A stretch of DNA of 34,891 nt, taken from assembly GCA_030535245.1 (NCBI GenBank), contig JAUNBJ010000029.1:1-34891 (forward strand), written 5' to 3'. The translations under genes were made by a program, and so were the position numbers. The notes beneath the pieces are model-generated. The model ran no database searches. It was given only the letters and a program-made list of their open reading frames with translations, and was not told the origin of the DNA. This document shows positions 1-7,574 of the stretch, piece after piece (positions within the stretch are counted from its first letter, which is position 1; each line of letters begins with the position of its first letter). This DNA is from Planctomycetia bacterium. Its GTDB lineage: Bacteria; Planctomycetota; Planctomycetia; Pirellulales; Thermoguttaceae.

Positions 1-76
1 CTTGCCTATTTGTTCATGCGCTGGCCCTGCTTCAAAGAAGGGGAATTCGTACGGCGCGCAGAAAATTTGATCGCAC
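1..76 (+). repeat. Left copy of a 76-bp terminal inverted repeat
   Basis: Bases 1-76 reappear as the reverse complement at 34816-34891, with two adjacent mismatches (bases 56-57). The outermost 55 bases are identical. No gene is recognised in it. Because the copies sit exactly at both window ends, the simplest reading is a dispersed genomic repeat at which the assembly stopped, rather than the ends of a mobile element; no transposase is present. Confidence 0.9.
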
Positions 77-93
77 CCCTCAGAACCCTCCCC

Positions 94-122
94 CTAACAA
101 ATTTTCACCCGGAGGATATAAT
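94..122 (+). promoter_or_regulatory. Putative sigma70-type promoter of the aldolase gene
   Basis: A perfect TATAAT at 117-122 lies 17 bases downstream of CTAACA (94-99, 4 of 6 to TTGACA). The expected start of transcription near 129 gives a leader of about 40 bases before the ATG at 170. No other gene lies between. Inferred from consensus match only. Confidence 0.5.
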
Positions 123-169
123 AAACAAACATTCCTTTTTCTTGTTTCACCTTTTTAAGGAGGACACTC

Positions 170-1150
170 ATGATTGTCACCACTACGGAACTGTTCAAAC
201 AGGCTTATGGCAAGTATGCCGTCGGGGCCTACAACATCAATAACCTGGAGCAGGTAATCGGTCTGTTTCGTGGAAATCTTGGAAAATCCAAGAGCAACGA
301 TGAGCCGGAAGACGCATCCAAAGCGGCTCCGTTCATCATTCAGATTTCCCGTGGCGCCCGGGACTACACCGACAAGCGTTTCTTGGAATCGATGATTCGC
401 ACCGCCGAACAGGTATTCCCGGAAGCCATTTTCGCCGTGCACCTTGATCATGGTACGGAAGAAGTCTGTTACGACTGCATCGACAGTGGTTTCTACAGCT
501 CCGTGATGATCGACGCCTCGCATTGCCCGTTTGAGGAAAATATCGCCACGACCCGCCGTGTCGTCGATCGTGCCCACGAGAAGGGGATCGTCGTTGAGGC
601 GGAACTCGGACAGCTCGGCGGCGTGGAGGAAGATATTGTCGGCAGCGTGAAACTGACCGACCCCGACCAGGCTGCGGAATTTATCGAGAAATCGGGTTGC
701 GACTCCCTGGCGGTGGCCATCGGCACGAGCCACGGTGCGTTCAAATTCTCTGGCAAGCAGGGGCTGCATTTCGATTGTCTGGAGAAGATTCAGGCTGCCG
801 TTCCGGCCAACTTCCCGTTGGTCATGCATGGTTCCAGCAGCGTTCCGAAGGAATGGGTAGATCGGATCAACAACGCCGGCGGTGCGATGAAAAACGCCAG
901 CGGTGTGAATGAGGACGAGTACAACAAGGCTGCCAAGATGGGCGTCTGCAAGATCAACATCGATACCGACGGTCGTTTGGTCTGGTGTGCCACGCACCGG
1001 GAATTTTTCCGCGACCATCCGGAGCAGTTCGACCTGCGTCCCGCCGGGAAGCTGTTCATGGCCAACTATGCCGACTATATCGTTCACAAGAACACCATGC
1101 TCGGCTCCAATGGTCAGCTGGAAGCCGTCCGTGAAGTGCTTGGAAAGTAA
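170..1150 (+). CDS. fba: Class II fructose-bisphosphate aldolase
   Basis: This is a 326-residue class II (metal-dependent) aldolase of glycolysis and gluconeogenesis, which reversibly splits fructose-1,6-bisphosphate into dihydroxyacetone phosphate and glyceraldehyde-3-phosphate in the cytoplasm. Visible family landmarks are the HLDHG segment (H91, D93, H94; zinc ligand and catalytic Asp region), VEAELGQLGG, the GTSHG segment (H188), HGSSS (H220, zinc and phosphate binding) and NIDTD. The length is normal for the family. The ATG follows an AAGGAGG ribosome binding site at an ordinary distance. It is monocistronic, with a promoter at 94-122 and a terminator at 1168-1195. A related tagatose- or sedoheptulose-type aldolase specificity cannot be excluded from sequence, but fructose-bisphosphate aldolase is the usual role. 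Confidence 0.93.
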   Translation: MIVTTTELFKQAYGKYAVGAYNINNLEQVIGLFRGNLGKSKSNDEPEDASKAAPFIIQISRGARDYTDKRFLESMIRTAEQVFPEAIFAVHLDHGTEEVCYDCIDSGFYSSVMIDASHCPFEENIATTRRVVDRAHEKGIVVEAELGQLGGVEEDIVGSVKLTDPDQAAEFIEKSGCDSLAVAIGTSHGAFKFSGKQGLHFDCLEKIQAAVPANFPLVMHGSSSVPKEWVDRINNAGGAMKNASGVNEDEYNKAAKMGVCKINIDTDGRLVWCATHREFFRDHPEQFDLRPAGKLFMANYADYIVHKNTMLGSNGQLEAVREVLGK

Positions 1151-1167
1151 GTTGTAAAGGGTGCGAT

Positions 1168-1195
1168 GGGCGGGTTTGACTCGCCCTTTTCTTTT
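1168..1195 (+). terminator. Rho-independent terminator after fba
   Basis: GGGCGGGT and ACTCGCCC form an 8-bp stem (one G-U pair) around a 3-base loop, followed by TTTTCTTTT. It lies 17 bases after the aldolase stop and separates that gene from the downstream ATPase module. Confidence 0.75.
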
Positions 1196-1225
1196 CATGG
1201 TATTCGATAGAAAGGAAACAGGGGG

Positions 1226-2290
1226 ATGTTTAAATCCGTTTATTTGCACCAGTTTACCGTGTTTGATAAATTGAAGTTTCAGTTTTCTCCTGGAATCAAT
1301 GTTTTTATTGGGGAAAATGGAACCGGAAAGACCCATCTGCTGAAGGTACTTTATGCGGCGGGAGCGACCCTTTCCACAGGAGTGGGTTTTCCAGAAAAGT
1401 TAAATCGTGTCTTTCTTCCATCTGGAGGAAACATCGGTCGTCTGGTAAAACGGAATAATGTCAGTAGCAGCGCTTCCATCGAAATTCATCGAACCGTAGC
1501 CGAAGAGAACACGGAAAAACTTTCCACGTTACGAATGCGTTTTTCCAATCATGCCCTTGGAAGCAAAGCGACCGTTACGACATCCTCCAACTGGCGTGAG
1601 AATCCATCCTCCTTTGTGTATATTCCAGTAAAGGATATGCTGGCGAACGCACCGGGATTCCGTTCCCTCTGTAGCAGTCACGCGGTTCATTTTGAGGAGA
1701 TTTATCTGGACATCGTGGATAAAGCGTTTTTTCCAAAACTGCAAGGTCCCGCGACAAAAGATCGTAAAAAGATCGAAAAGATTCTATCGGAAGCCATGTC
1801 CGGCAAAGTGATTTTTCGTGGAGAGGAATTCTTTCTTCAAAATAAGCAGGGGAAACTGGAATTTACACTTTTGGCAGAGGGGTTCCGCAAGATTGGGCTT
1901 CTATGGCTTTTGCTTCAAAATGGAAGCCTGCTAAAAGGTTCCGTTTTGTTTTGGGATGAACCCGAAGCCAACCTGAATCCTAAATTGATGAAAACGGTCG
2001 TTTCCGTTCTTTTGGCCATGCAAAAGATGGGGGTACAGATATTTTTAGCAACCCATAATTATACGATTTTAAAAGAACTGGATTTGCAAATCAACGAATC
2101 TTACAGGAAAGCGTCCCTTCTTTACCATAGCCTTTATCGGAATGCGGATACGGACGCAATATGCGTCAACAGTACGAAGGCCTTTCAAGACATCGACCCG
2201 AACGCCATCGGAGATACCTTTGGGGATCAATTGGAACGGGACATGAAACTTGCTTTTGAGAAAAAGCACGCTTCTTTGCAGGAAGATTGA
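1226..2290 (+). CDS. AAA (ABC/OLD-like) ATPase of a two-gene module
   Basis: A 354-residue ATP-binding protein of the AAA_15/AAA_21 type (ABC-fold, RecF/OLD-like). The N-terminus MFKSVYLHQF leads to a Walker A motif GENGTGKT (29-36). Near the C-terminus are a Walker B/D-loop FWDEPEANLNP (D244, E245) and an H-loop ATHN (H277). The insert between the halves is short, with no long coiled coil, and there is no recognisable TOPRIM domain as in OLD nucleases. Its stop codon shares a base with the start of the next gene, so the two are almost certainly coupled. Sampled 60-base stretches of the module give 28-45% GC against about 62% in the adjacent aldolase, suggesting acquisition. Such ATPases are common sensor or motor subunits of anti-phage systems; that role is inferred here. 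Confidence 0.85.
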   Translation: MFKSVYLHQFTVFDKLKFQFSPGINVFIGENGTGKTHLLKVLYAAGATLSTGVGFPEKLNRVFLPSGGNIGRLVKRNNVSSSASIEIHRTVAEENTEKLSTLRMRFSNHALGSKATVTTSSNWRENPSSFVYIPVKDMLANAPGFRSLCSSHAVHFEEIYLDIVDKAFFPKLQGPATKDRKKIEKILSEAMSGKVIFRGEEFFLQNKQGKLEFTLLAEGFRKIGLLWLLLQNGSLLKGSVLFWDEPEANLNPKLMKTVVSVLLAMQKMGVQIFLATHNYTILKELDLQINESYRKASLLYHSLYRNADTDAICVNSTKAFQDIDPNAIGDTFGDQLERDMKLAFEKKHASLQED

Positions 2291-2781
2291 TGGACGATAT
2301 TATTATTCAGCAGGATGGTTTTTCCATCAACTTTGGGAATGCGCGGGCTTTTGTTTTCGATGAAAAAGACAAAAACTCCGACCATTTTCACGGGATGCCG
2401 ATGAAATCGGTAGACATTATTGTTGAGATGGGTAATTGTGATTTTTACATCGAATTAAAGGATTACTCATCTCCAGAACGAAAGAACGAGTCCGAACCAA
2501 AGGATTTCCGAAAATATTTGAAGGAGACTCTCAAGTATAAATTTCGAGACACTTTCCTTTATCGTTATGCGGAAGGGCGAATCCCCCAGGAAATACACTA
2601 TATCTGTTTAGTGGAAGCGGATCATGCGATGGCGCAACACATGACCCAAGAGCTTAAAACGGAATTACCGCTCGGCAAGGGGCCGCGATGGAAGCAACCC
2701 CTTGCGAGTTCCTGCTTTGTTATTAATTTAAGAACGTGGAATCGTCAATTTCCCGAATGGCCCGCGAAAAAAACACCTTAA
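2290..2781 (+). CDS. Small PD-(D/E)XK-like putative nuclease partner of the ATPase
   Basis: I do not recognise a named family. The 163-residue protein has one suggestive pattern: a predicted strand SVDIIVE carrying D42, then a strand DFYIELKDY giving E55-x-K57, then a charged helix and a further strand (IHYICLVEAD). This order (D on one strand, ExK on the next, helix, strand) is that of the PD-(D/E)XK nuclease fold. The start is the ATG in TGATG, whose first base is the last base of the ATPase stop codon; a TTG one codon upstream is possible but unlikely. No signal peptide or membrane segment is seen. It ends 6 bases before the end of a convergent gene. A nuclease effector driven by the ATPase is the working hypothesis. 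Confidence 0.6.
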   Translation: MDDIIIQQDGFSINFGNARAFVFDEKDKNSDHFHGMPMKSVDIIVEMGNCDFYIELKDYSSPERKNESEPKDFRKYLKETLKYKFRDTFLYRYAEGRIPQEIHYICLVEADHAMAQHMTQELKTELPLGKGPRWKQPLASSCFVINLRTWNRQFPEWPAKKTP

Positions 2782-2787
2782 TCCCCG

Positions 2788-3384
2788 CTATGCAATTTCC
2801 GCGAGGATGCCGTCCACGGTGGAGGGGCCGCCCAGGACGGGGGCGAAGGTGGTTTCGACATATTTCTGAATGGATTCGCTCGTGGCACAGCAGGCGTCGA
2901 GTGCCATACGCGTTTGATAACCACGGTCGTAGGCGCTGAACGCAGTGGCTTGAGCGCAGACATGGGTCAGGAAGCCGGAGACGATCAGGTTTTTGATTTT
3001 GTTGATCGTCAGGAGCCGATCCAGATCGGTATGGGAAAAAGCGCTGAGCGTTCGTTTGTTCGTCAGCAGCACTTCCGTTTCGGCGGGGCGCATTGCGTCG
3101 ATAATCATCTGTCCCCAGGTGTTGACGGCAAACATCCGGTTTTGGAGGATGCCGTCGAGGATTCCACTGCAGGCATGTTCCTCCACCCAATCTTCGTGCA
3201 GGATGAACGGGCAGTGGATGATCAGGCACCCTTTTTCCCGGGCGCCGGCCAACAGACGCTGCGCGTTGGGGATCGTGCGGTTCCGTTCCAGCTCCCCTTT
3301 CACGGCATCGTACAGTTTTCCGCCGGGCGAGCAGAAATCGTGTTGAAATTCAATGAAGATGAAAGCGGTTTCTTTAGCGTTCAT
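2788..3384 (-). CDS. Isochorismatase-like cysteine hydrolase
   Basis: A 198-residue member of the isochorismatase/nicotinamidase superfamily, which hydrolyses amides or ethers through an Asp-Lys-Cys triad. The N-terminal strand reads FIFIEFQHDF, so the usual catalytic Asp position is a Glu (E12). The Lys (K110, NKRTLSAF) and nucleophile Cys (C143, GFLTHVCAQAT, with the non-prolyl cis-peptide region before it) are in place. Its ATG overlaps the stop of the upstream toroid gene by 4 bases (ATGA), indicating translational coupling. The substrate is not predictable: nicotinamidase, isochorismatase and other amidases share this fold, and the gene neighbours give no clear hint. Confidence 0.85.
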   Translation of the reverse strand: MNAKETAFIFIEFQHDFCSPGGKLYDAVKGELERNRTIPNAQRLLAGAREKGCLIIHCPFILHEDWVEEHACSGILDGILQNRMFAVNTWGQMIIDAMRPAETEVLLTNKRTLSAFSHTDLDRLLTINKIKNLIVSGFLTHVCAQATAFSAYDRGYQTRMALDACCATSESIQKYVETTFAPVLGGPSTVDGILAEIA

Positions 3385-5192
3385 GGGATTGGTTCCTGTG
3401 GGGTTTCCGGAGCAGGTTGGGCGGCGGGTGCGGCTTCCGGAGCGGGCGCGGCCACCGGGACGGGCAGGCCGTCCTTATCGAAATGATTGGCGTAAATGGG
3501 AAGGTGACGGTAGTACACCTCCAGATTGTAGAGGGAAAGGCAGGTGACAAACAGGCGTCCGGCTTGGCTGGCGTATTGGTCGTCGGTCGGTTTGTAGGGG
3601 TGCCAGCTGCCAGCGTCGCGGCCGACACGTTCCTGGTGACGAGGGATTTCTTCCCGCATGACTTCGTTCCATTTTTCCCACCATTCCCCCTCTTTGTGGT
3701 GCATGGCTTGCGTGGCGTAGTACCAGTAATAAACGTTTCGTCCGTTTTCGTAGCTGACCGGTTGGGTACCGACGTAATTCAGGGCGTTGACCATCCGTTC
3801 GTCGTTTTGAGACCAGCCGAGGTATTGGCGGCAGAGGATTGCTTCGGCCGTCATGGTTCGGGTGGCGTCGCCGTTGCGCTGGTAGGGGTAGCGGGTATCG
3901 TTGGCCTGACCGACGGAATCGAGATACCTGGTAACGTTGTCGAGCGTTTCCTGCGGCACATCAAGACCGGCCATGCGAGCGCTTTGGAGGGCCATCAGGC
4001 ACCAGCCGGTTACGGAGACGTCGGAATCGTTGTTGGGTTCGTAGCGCCAGCCCCCTTCTTTGGCCTGCGATTTGACGATGTAATCGATCGCTTTTTTGGC
4101 CGGTTCGAGATATTTTTTGTTTTGGGTCATGCCGTACAGTTCGCAAATGGCAATGGCGCACTGCCCCTGGGTGTAGAAAGCGTGGTTGTACGCGCCTTCG
4201 GAGTAGAAATTTCCGTTGGCATCCTGCTGTTTCAAAAGCCACGTCCATCCCTTTTGAAGGGTGGTGCGGTATTTGTTTCCGTTCGTGCTTTCGGTGGTGT
4301 AGCCGGCCCCCTGGAACGCGAGGAGAGCCATGGCAGTGGCGGAAGCCTGATTTTCAAAACTCACGCCGTCGGCATACGGGCCTAAAAGACTCCAGGAACC
4401 ATCTTTGAGCTGCTGCCTGGCGAGCCAGCGGAGTCCGTTTTCGACCGCTTCCTCGGTGGTTTTCGTAGCGCCGTAGCGTTTGCCCAGCGAGTTTCGTCCG
4501 CCAGGGGTGCGACCGCTGAGGAGGCGATTTCCGGTGGGGCCTTCGTGAACCTCCCCGGCAGCGACCGAACCAACTTCGGAGTTGGGAATGGCGATGGGGG
4601 CGGCCATGGGGTCGGGAACGTCTTTTTCCTCAAAAACCTCCATCGGTTCGGGAAATTCGTCCTCCTCCTCGGATTCGGTTTCAAAGTCGGTCTGTTCGCC
4701 GAGGTCTTCGGCCCACTCCTCCGGGTCTTCGATTTCGTCCATGCTCATGGAGGCTTCGTAAACGATTACGCGGTTGACTTTCGTGGCGTAAAAAGCGAGT
4801 GCCAGCACCAGCAGGGCGACGACGTGGAAAATGATGCTGATCATCCACGGCGGAGCCCCTTTGCGGATTTTGTCGATTGCTTCTTCTTCCTCCTCCTGTT
4901 CTTTGACGTCGTCGGCGGTGACGTAGGATTCCTTTTTGACTTTCAGGGTCAGCGGAGCGGCGAGGATTTTACGGGCCAGGGATTTCTTTTTAGAAGTTGG
5001 GGCCAGCGGTTTGCTGGAGATTTCCGCATCGGCCATGGCGTCGAGACGGGCGGGGTTTTCGGGGGAGGTCGGCGTGGAAGCGTCGGGGGTTTCCAGTGCT
5101 TCCATGGGGTTTTTAGGCGTCAGCCGCTGCGGACGGAGCAGTACCGGTCGGAGTGGACGTTGATAAGGGGGTCGCGGACCTTGAGAAGACAT
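3381..5192 (-). CDS. Membrane-anchored prenyltransferase/squalene-oxidase repeat (toroid) protein
   Basis: About 603 residues. A Pro-rich, then Lys-rich and Glu-rich N-terminal region (about 1-112) precedes one hydrophobic segment (about 114-136, WMISIIFHVVALL...), a very acidic linker, and then alpha-alpha toroid repeats of the squalene cyclase/prenyltransferase type (about 230-520), with motifs such as NGLRWLARQQ-KDGSW, WLLKQQDANGNF and KSQAKEGGW. A Pro/Ala-rich tail ends the protein. It lacks the DxDD motif of squalene-hopene cyclases, so a carbohydrate- or protein-binding envelope role is more likely than cyclase activity. Positive charge before the membrane segment suggests the toroid faces outside the cytoplasm. 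The ATG at 5192 is preferred over an in-frame TTG at 5204. Proteins of this build are frequent in planctomycetes; function is unknown. Confidence 0.75.
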   Translation of the reverse strand: MSSQGPRPPYQRPLRPVLLRPQRLTPKNPMEALETPDASTPTSPENPARLDAMADAEISSKPLAPTSKKKSLARKILAAPLTLKVKKESYVTADDVKEQEEEEEAIDKIRKGAPPWMISIIFHVVALLVLALAFYATKVNRVIVYEASMSMDEIEDPEEWAEDLGEQTDFETESEEEDEFPEPMEVFEEKDVPDPMAAPIAIPNSEVGSVAAGEVHEGPTGNRLLSGRTPGGRNSLGKRYGATKTTEEAVENGLRWLARQQLKDGSWSLLGPYADGVSFENQASATAMALLAFQGAGYTTESTNGNKYRTTLQKGWTWLLKQQDANGNFYSEGAYNHAFYTQGQCAIAICELYGMTQNKKYLEPAKKAIDYIVKSQAKEGGWRYEPNNDSDVSVTGWCLMALQSARMAGLDVPQETLDNVTRYLDSVGQANDTRYPYQRNGDATRTMTAEAILCRQYLGWSQNDERMVNALNYVGTQPVSYENGRNVYYWYYATQAMHHKEGEWWEKWNEVMREEIPRHQERVGRDAGSWHPYKPTDDQYASQAGRLFVTCLSLYNLEVYYRHLPIYANHFDKDGLPVPVAAPAPEAAPAAQPAPETPQEPIP

Positions 5193-5366
5193 CTTTTTTC
5201 CCAACTGAAAGGATGGATTGCAATCATCAATACTTTATATTAACCTTTTTCGGCAATTTTTACAAGGGGCTTTTTCAGGCCGGCAAAAAATTTGTGTGGG
5301 GTGGGGAATTCCAGGTCGGAAACCCTGGAAAAGCCTCCCTTTTGGAAAAAGGGTTTCGGGTGCCCC

Positions 5367-5395
5367 TTGACGAAAGAGGGAAAATCCACCACAAT
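5367..5395 (+). promoter_or_regulatory. Possible promoter of the oxidoreductase-DUF1080 operon
   Basis: TTGACG (5367-5372, 5 of 6) is followed after 17 bases by CACAAT (5390-5395, 4 of 6). It would start transcription about 35 bases before the ATG at 5437. The rest of the divergent gap 5193-5436 shows no gene. Confidence 0.4.
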
Positions 5396-5436
5396 AGCCA
5401 TAATATACAACGGATTCAGGGGAAGGGTTAGGAATC

Positions 5437-6630
5437 ATGGGCGACGGACGACTCAATCTCGCGGTTATTGGAACCGGCGGGCGCGGAAAGGAAAATCTGG
5501 GCGCGGCGTTCTGCGAAAACGTCATTGCCGTGTGCGATACGGACGGAGACGCTTTGGAGCGGGCCGTTTCCCGTTGTTGCGACGAGGTGCGGGCTTTTTT
5601 TGATTATCGCGAACTGTTTGCCGAAGTGGGGGACGCGTTGGACGCCGTGGTGATCAACGTTCCGGATCACATGCACTTTTCGATGGCGATGGCAGCGATG
5701 GAGCGGGGGTTGCATGTATACTGTGAGAAGCCGTTGGCGCATTCGGTGATGGAGTGTCGGCTTTTGGCGGAGAAGGCGGCGGAGAAAAACGTCGTGACGC
5801 AGACCGGAATGCAGATGCACGCGTTGCCGAACTATCGCCGGGTGGTGGAGATGCTTCAAGCCGGGGCGATTGGCGACGTTCAGGAGGTACACGTTTGGTG
5901 TGGCAAGGGTTGGGGAGGGACGGCGACGCGGCCGAATCATGCCGACCCGGTTCCGCGGAATTTGCATTGGGACGAATGGCTTGGCGGGGCGCCGAAGCGT
6001 CCGTATGTTTCCGAGATTTACACGCCGGCCAACTGGCGTCGCTGGTGGGATTTTGGGAGTGGAACGCTTGGCGACATGGCGTGTCATTTGATGGATTTAC
6101 CGTTTTGGGCGTTACGGCTGGAGGCGCCGAAAAGGGTCTGGGCAGAGGGGCCGGATTTGGCGAATCAGACGGAGATGGCACCGTTGGAGCTGGAAGTGCA
6201 TTACACGTTTGACACTCCGTCCGGGGAGTTGGGGCTGCATTGGTACGATGGGGGTCGGAAGCCGGCGGTGCTGGACGGAACGGGGATGGAAAACGACCTG
6301 ATGGGGGTGGTTTTTTGTGGGACGCGGGGCAATTTGCTGGCCAATTATCATGTGCGGTATTTATGGCCGGAGGAGGCGTTTGTGGGGTACGTTCCGCCGC
6401 CGCCGAGCATTCCACCGTCGCCGGGGCATTTTGTGGAGTGGATACGGGGAATTCGGGAAGGACGCCAGCCGTCGTGTTGCTTTGCCTACACCAGCAAGCT
6501 GACCGAGGCGGTGCTTTTGGGCGTGGCCGCGTATCGAAGTGGAAAAGAAATTGATTGGGACAGCAAGTCGTTGTCCCTTCTTAACGAGAATCCTCAAGCA
6601 GAGAAATTCGTGAAAGGAAACCTGCCATGA
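5437..6630 (+). CDS. Gfo/Idh/MocA family oxidoreductase (cytoplasmic)
   Basis: A 397-residue NAD(P)-dependent sugar oxidoreductase. The N-terminal Rossmann fold shows VIGTGGRGKENL (dinucleotide-binding glycine motif) and, further on, YCEKPLAHS, which contains the conserved EKP of the family. The C-terminal substrate domain contains GSGTLGDMACHLMDLPFWAL, typical of the large planctomycete/Bacteroidetes subgroup. There is no Tat or Sec signal, unlike the second family member at 31733. Its last four bases overlap the next gene (ATGA), a DUF1080 protein, so the pair is one operon. Members of this pairing are known to oxidise C3 of a sugar, which permits cleavage of the glycosidic bond by the DUF1080 partner; the exact sugar here is unknown. 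Confidence 0.88.
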   Translation: MGDGRLNLAVIGTGGRGKENLGAAFCENVIAVCDTDGDALERAVSRCCDEVRAFFDYRELFAEVGDALDAVVINVPDHMHFSMAMAAMERGLHVYCEKPLAHSVMECRLLAEKAAEKNVVTQTGMQMHALPNYRRVVEMLQAGAIGDVQEVHVWCGKGWGGTATRPNHADPVPRNLHWDEWLGGAPKRPYVSEIYTPANWRRWWDFGSGTLGDMACHLMDLPFWALRLEAPKRVWAEGPDLANQTEMAPLELEVHYTFDTPSGELGLHWYDGGRKPAVLDGTGMENDLMGVVFCGTRGNLLANYHVRYLWPEEAFVGYVPPPPSIPPSPGHFVEWIRGIREGRQPSCCFAYTSKLTEAVLLGVAAYRSGKEIDWDSKSLSLLNENPQAEKFVKGNLP

Positions 6631-7247
6631 AGAAGATGTGGATGTTGTTGGTGATTTTGAGCAGTGCGGCCTGTTCCGTTGCGGAAGATGGTTTTGAGAC
6701 GGTGTTCAACGGGAAAAACCTGGACGGCTGGCGTGGGAACATCGCGGGATACGTGGTGGAGAACGGCGTGATCGTTTGCGAGAAGGGGGGCAACCTCTAT
6801 TTGCCGAAGGACTACAAAAATTTTGTGCTGCGTCTGGAGTTCCTGGTTCCTGCCGGGGGGAACAACGGGATAGGAATCCGCTGTGAGCAGGGAAAAGACG
6901 CCGCGTATTACGGCATGGAGATTCAGGTTTTGGACGATTACGCCGACGTTTACAAGAAACTTCAGCCGTATCAGTATTGCGGTTCGATATACGGCGTGGT
7001 GCCGGTCAAGCGTGGTTTTACGAAGCCTGCCGGGGAGTGGAACGTGGAGGAGATCATGGCGGACGGGGGTCGTATTCGCGTGACGATCAACGGTACGGTG
7101 GTGACGGATGCGGACATTTCGCAGATTAAGGAGACGATGGATCACCGCGAGCATCCCGGACTGCATAACGAATCGGGGGCGATCGGCTTTTTGGGGCATG
7201 GTTCTCGCGTGATGTTCCGGAACATTCGGGTTAAGGAATTGCCCTAG
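6627..7247 (+). CDS. DUF1080 (3-keto-disaccharide hydrolase-like) secreted protein
   Basis: A 206-residue protein with a signal peptide (MKKMWMLLVILSSAACSVA) and one concanavalin-like DUF1080 domain. Landmarks are FETVFNGKNLDGWRG near the start, the FVLRLEF strand followed by NNGIGIRC, then GMEIQVLDDY and the GSIYGV segment; the C-terminal part has GAIGFLGHGS and FRNIRVKEL. Characterised DUF1080 proteins hydrolyse or eliminate 3-keto-glycosides. A Cys at position 16, inside the signal region, could allow a lipoprotein reading, though no clear lipobox is present. It overlaps the upstream oxidoreductase by 4 bases. The cytoplasmic oxidoreductase and exported hydrolase would act in different compartments, which is odd for a sequential pathway. 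The TAG stop lies in the CTAG that begins a repeat element. Confidence 0.87.
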   Translation: MKKMWMLLVILSSAACSVAEDGFETVFNGKNLDGWRGNIAGYVVENGVIVCEKGGNLYLPKDYKNFVLRLEFLVPAGGNNGIGIRCEQGKDAAYYGMEIQVLDDYADVYKKLQPYQYCGSIYGVVPVKRGFTKPAGEWNVEEIMADGGRIRVTINGTVVTDADISQIKETMDHREHPGLHNESGAIGFLGHGSRVMFRNIRVKELP

Positions 7248-7553
7248 TGCTGCATCCATATTATAAATAGTATAAAAAGAAAATAAACAATTATAGCGAA
7301 CGTAGTGAGCGCACTGAAAGTTTTTTGAAGGAGAGTTTGAGAGGCCCCGGTACGACCGGGAGCGACTACGGCTTCCGCCGGTTGCTACATCACCGGGAGG
7401 CAGGCGCTGGCGCTTCTGGCCTCCCTTATTCTATCGCGTTTCCTCTCAAAAGGTTGGAAGCGCAGTAGTTTTAACTATTACGCTCCCCAGACCCCACCTC
7501 CCAAAACTTTTTACTATGTTTACAAAGATTTATTTTCGGGACGGAACAATAGC
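7245..7553. repeat. Composite hairpin repeat element A
   Basis: This fills the gap between the DUF1080 and rsmD genes. The left end CTAGTGCTGCATCC...TTATAAAT closely matches the left end of the element at 9053, and the right end (AAAACTTTTTAC ... TTTATTTTCGGGAC ... AATAG) resembles that element's right end. The inner arms (AAGTTTTTTGAAGGAG and CTCCCAAAACTTTTT) are inverted. A stretch from about 7431 (CCTCTCAAAAGG...GTTTTAACTAT) matches the element at 21329. A partial copy of the 120-bp repeat is nested inside. No protein gene is seen. A non-autonomous mobile element is plausible but unproven. Confidence 0.65.
7344..7427 (+). repeat. Partial copy of the 120-bp repeat unit
   Basis: About 84 bases (beginning CCCCGGTACGACCGGGAGCG and ending CTTCTGGCCTCCCTT) match the second part of the units at 34381-34705 with few differences. 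It is nested inside the larger element 7245-7553, which shows that the unit is a dispersed sequence and not only a local tandem array. Confidence 0.85.
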
Positions 7554-7574
7554 ACCAGACGGACAACGTTATTT

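Noticed and set aside
3381..5192. Squalene-hopene cyclase reading of the toroid protein
   Set aside because: The DxDD catalytic motif was not found and the protein has an acidic linker and one membrane anchor, unlike cyclases; hpnE is 4 kb away and in a different operon.
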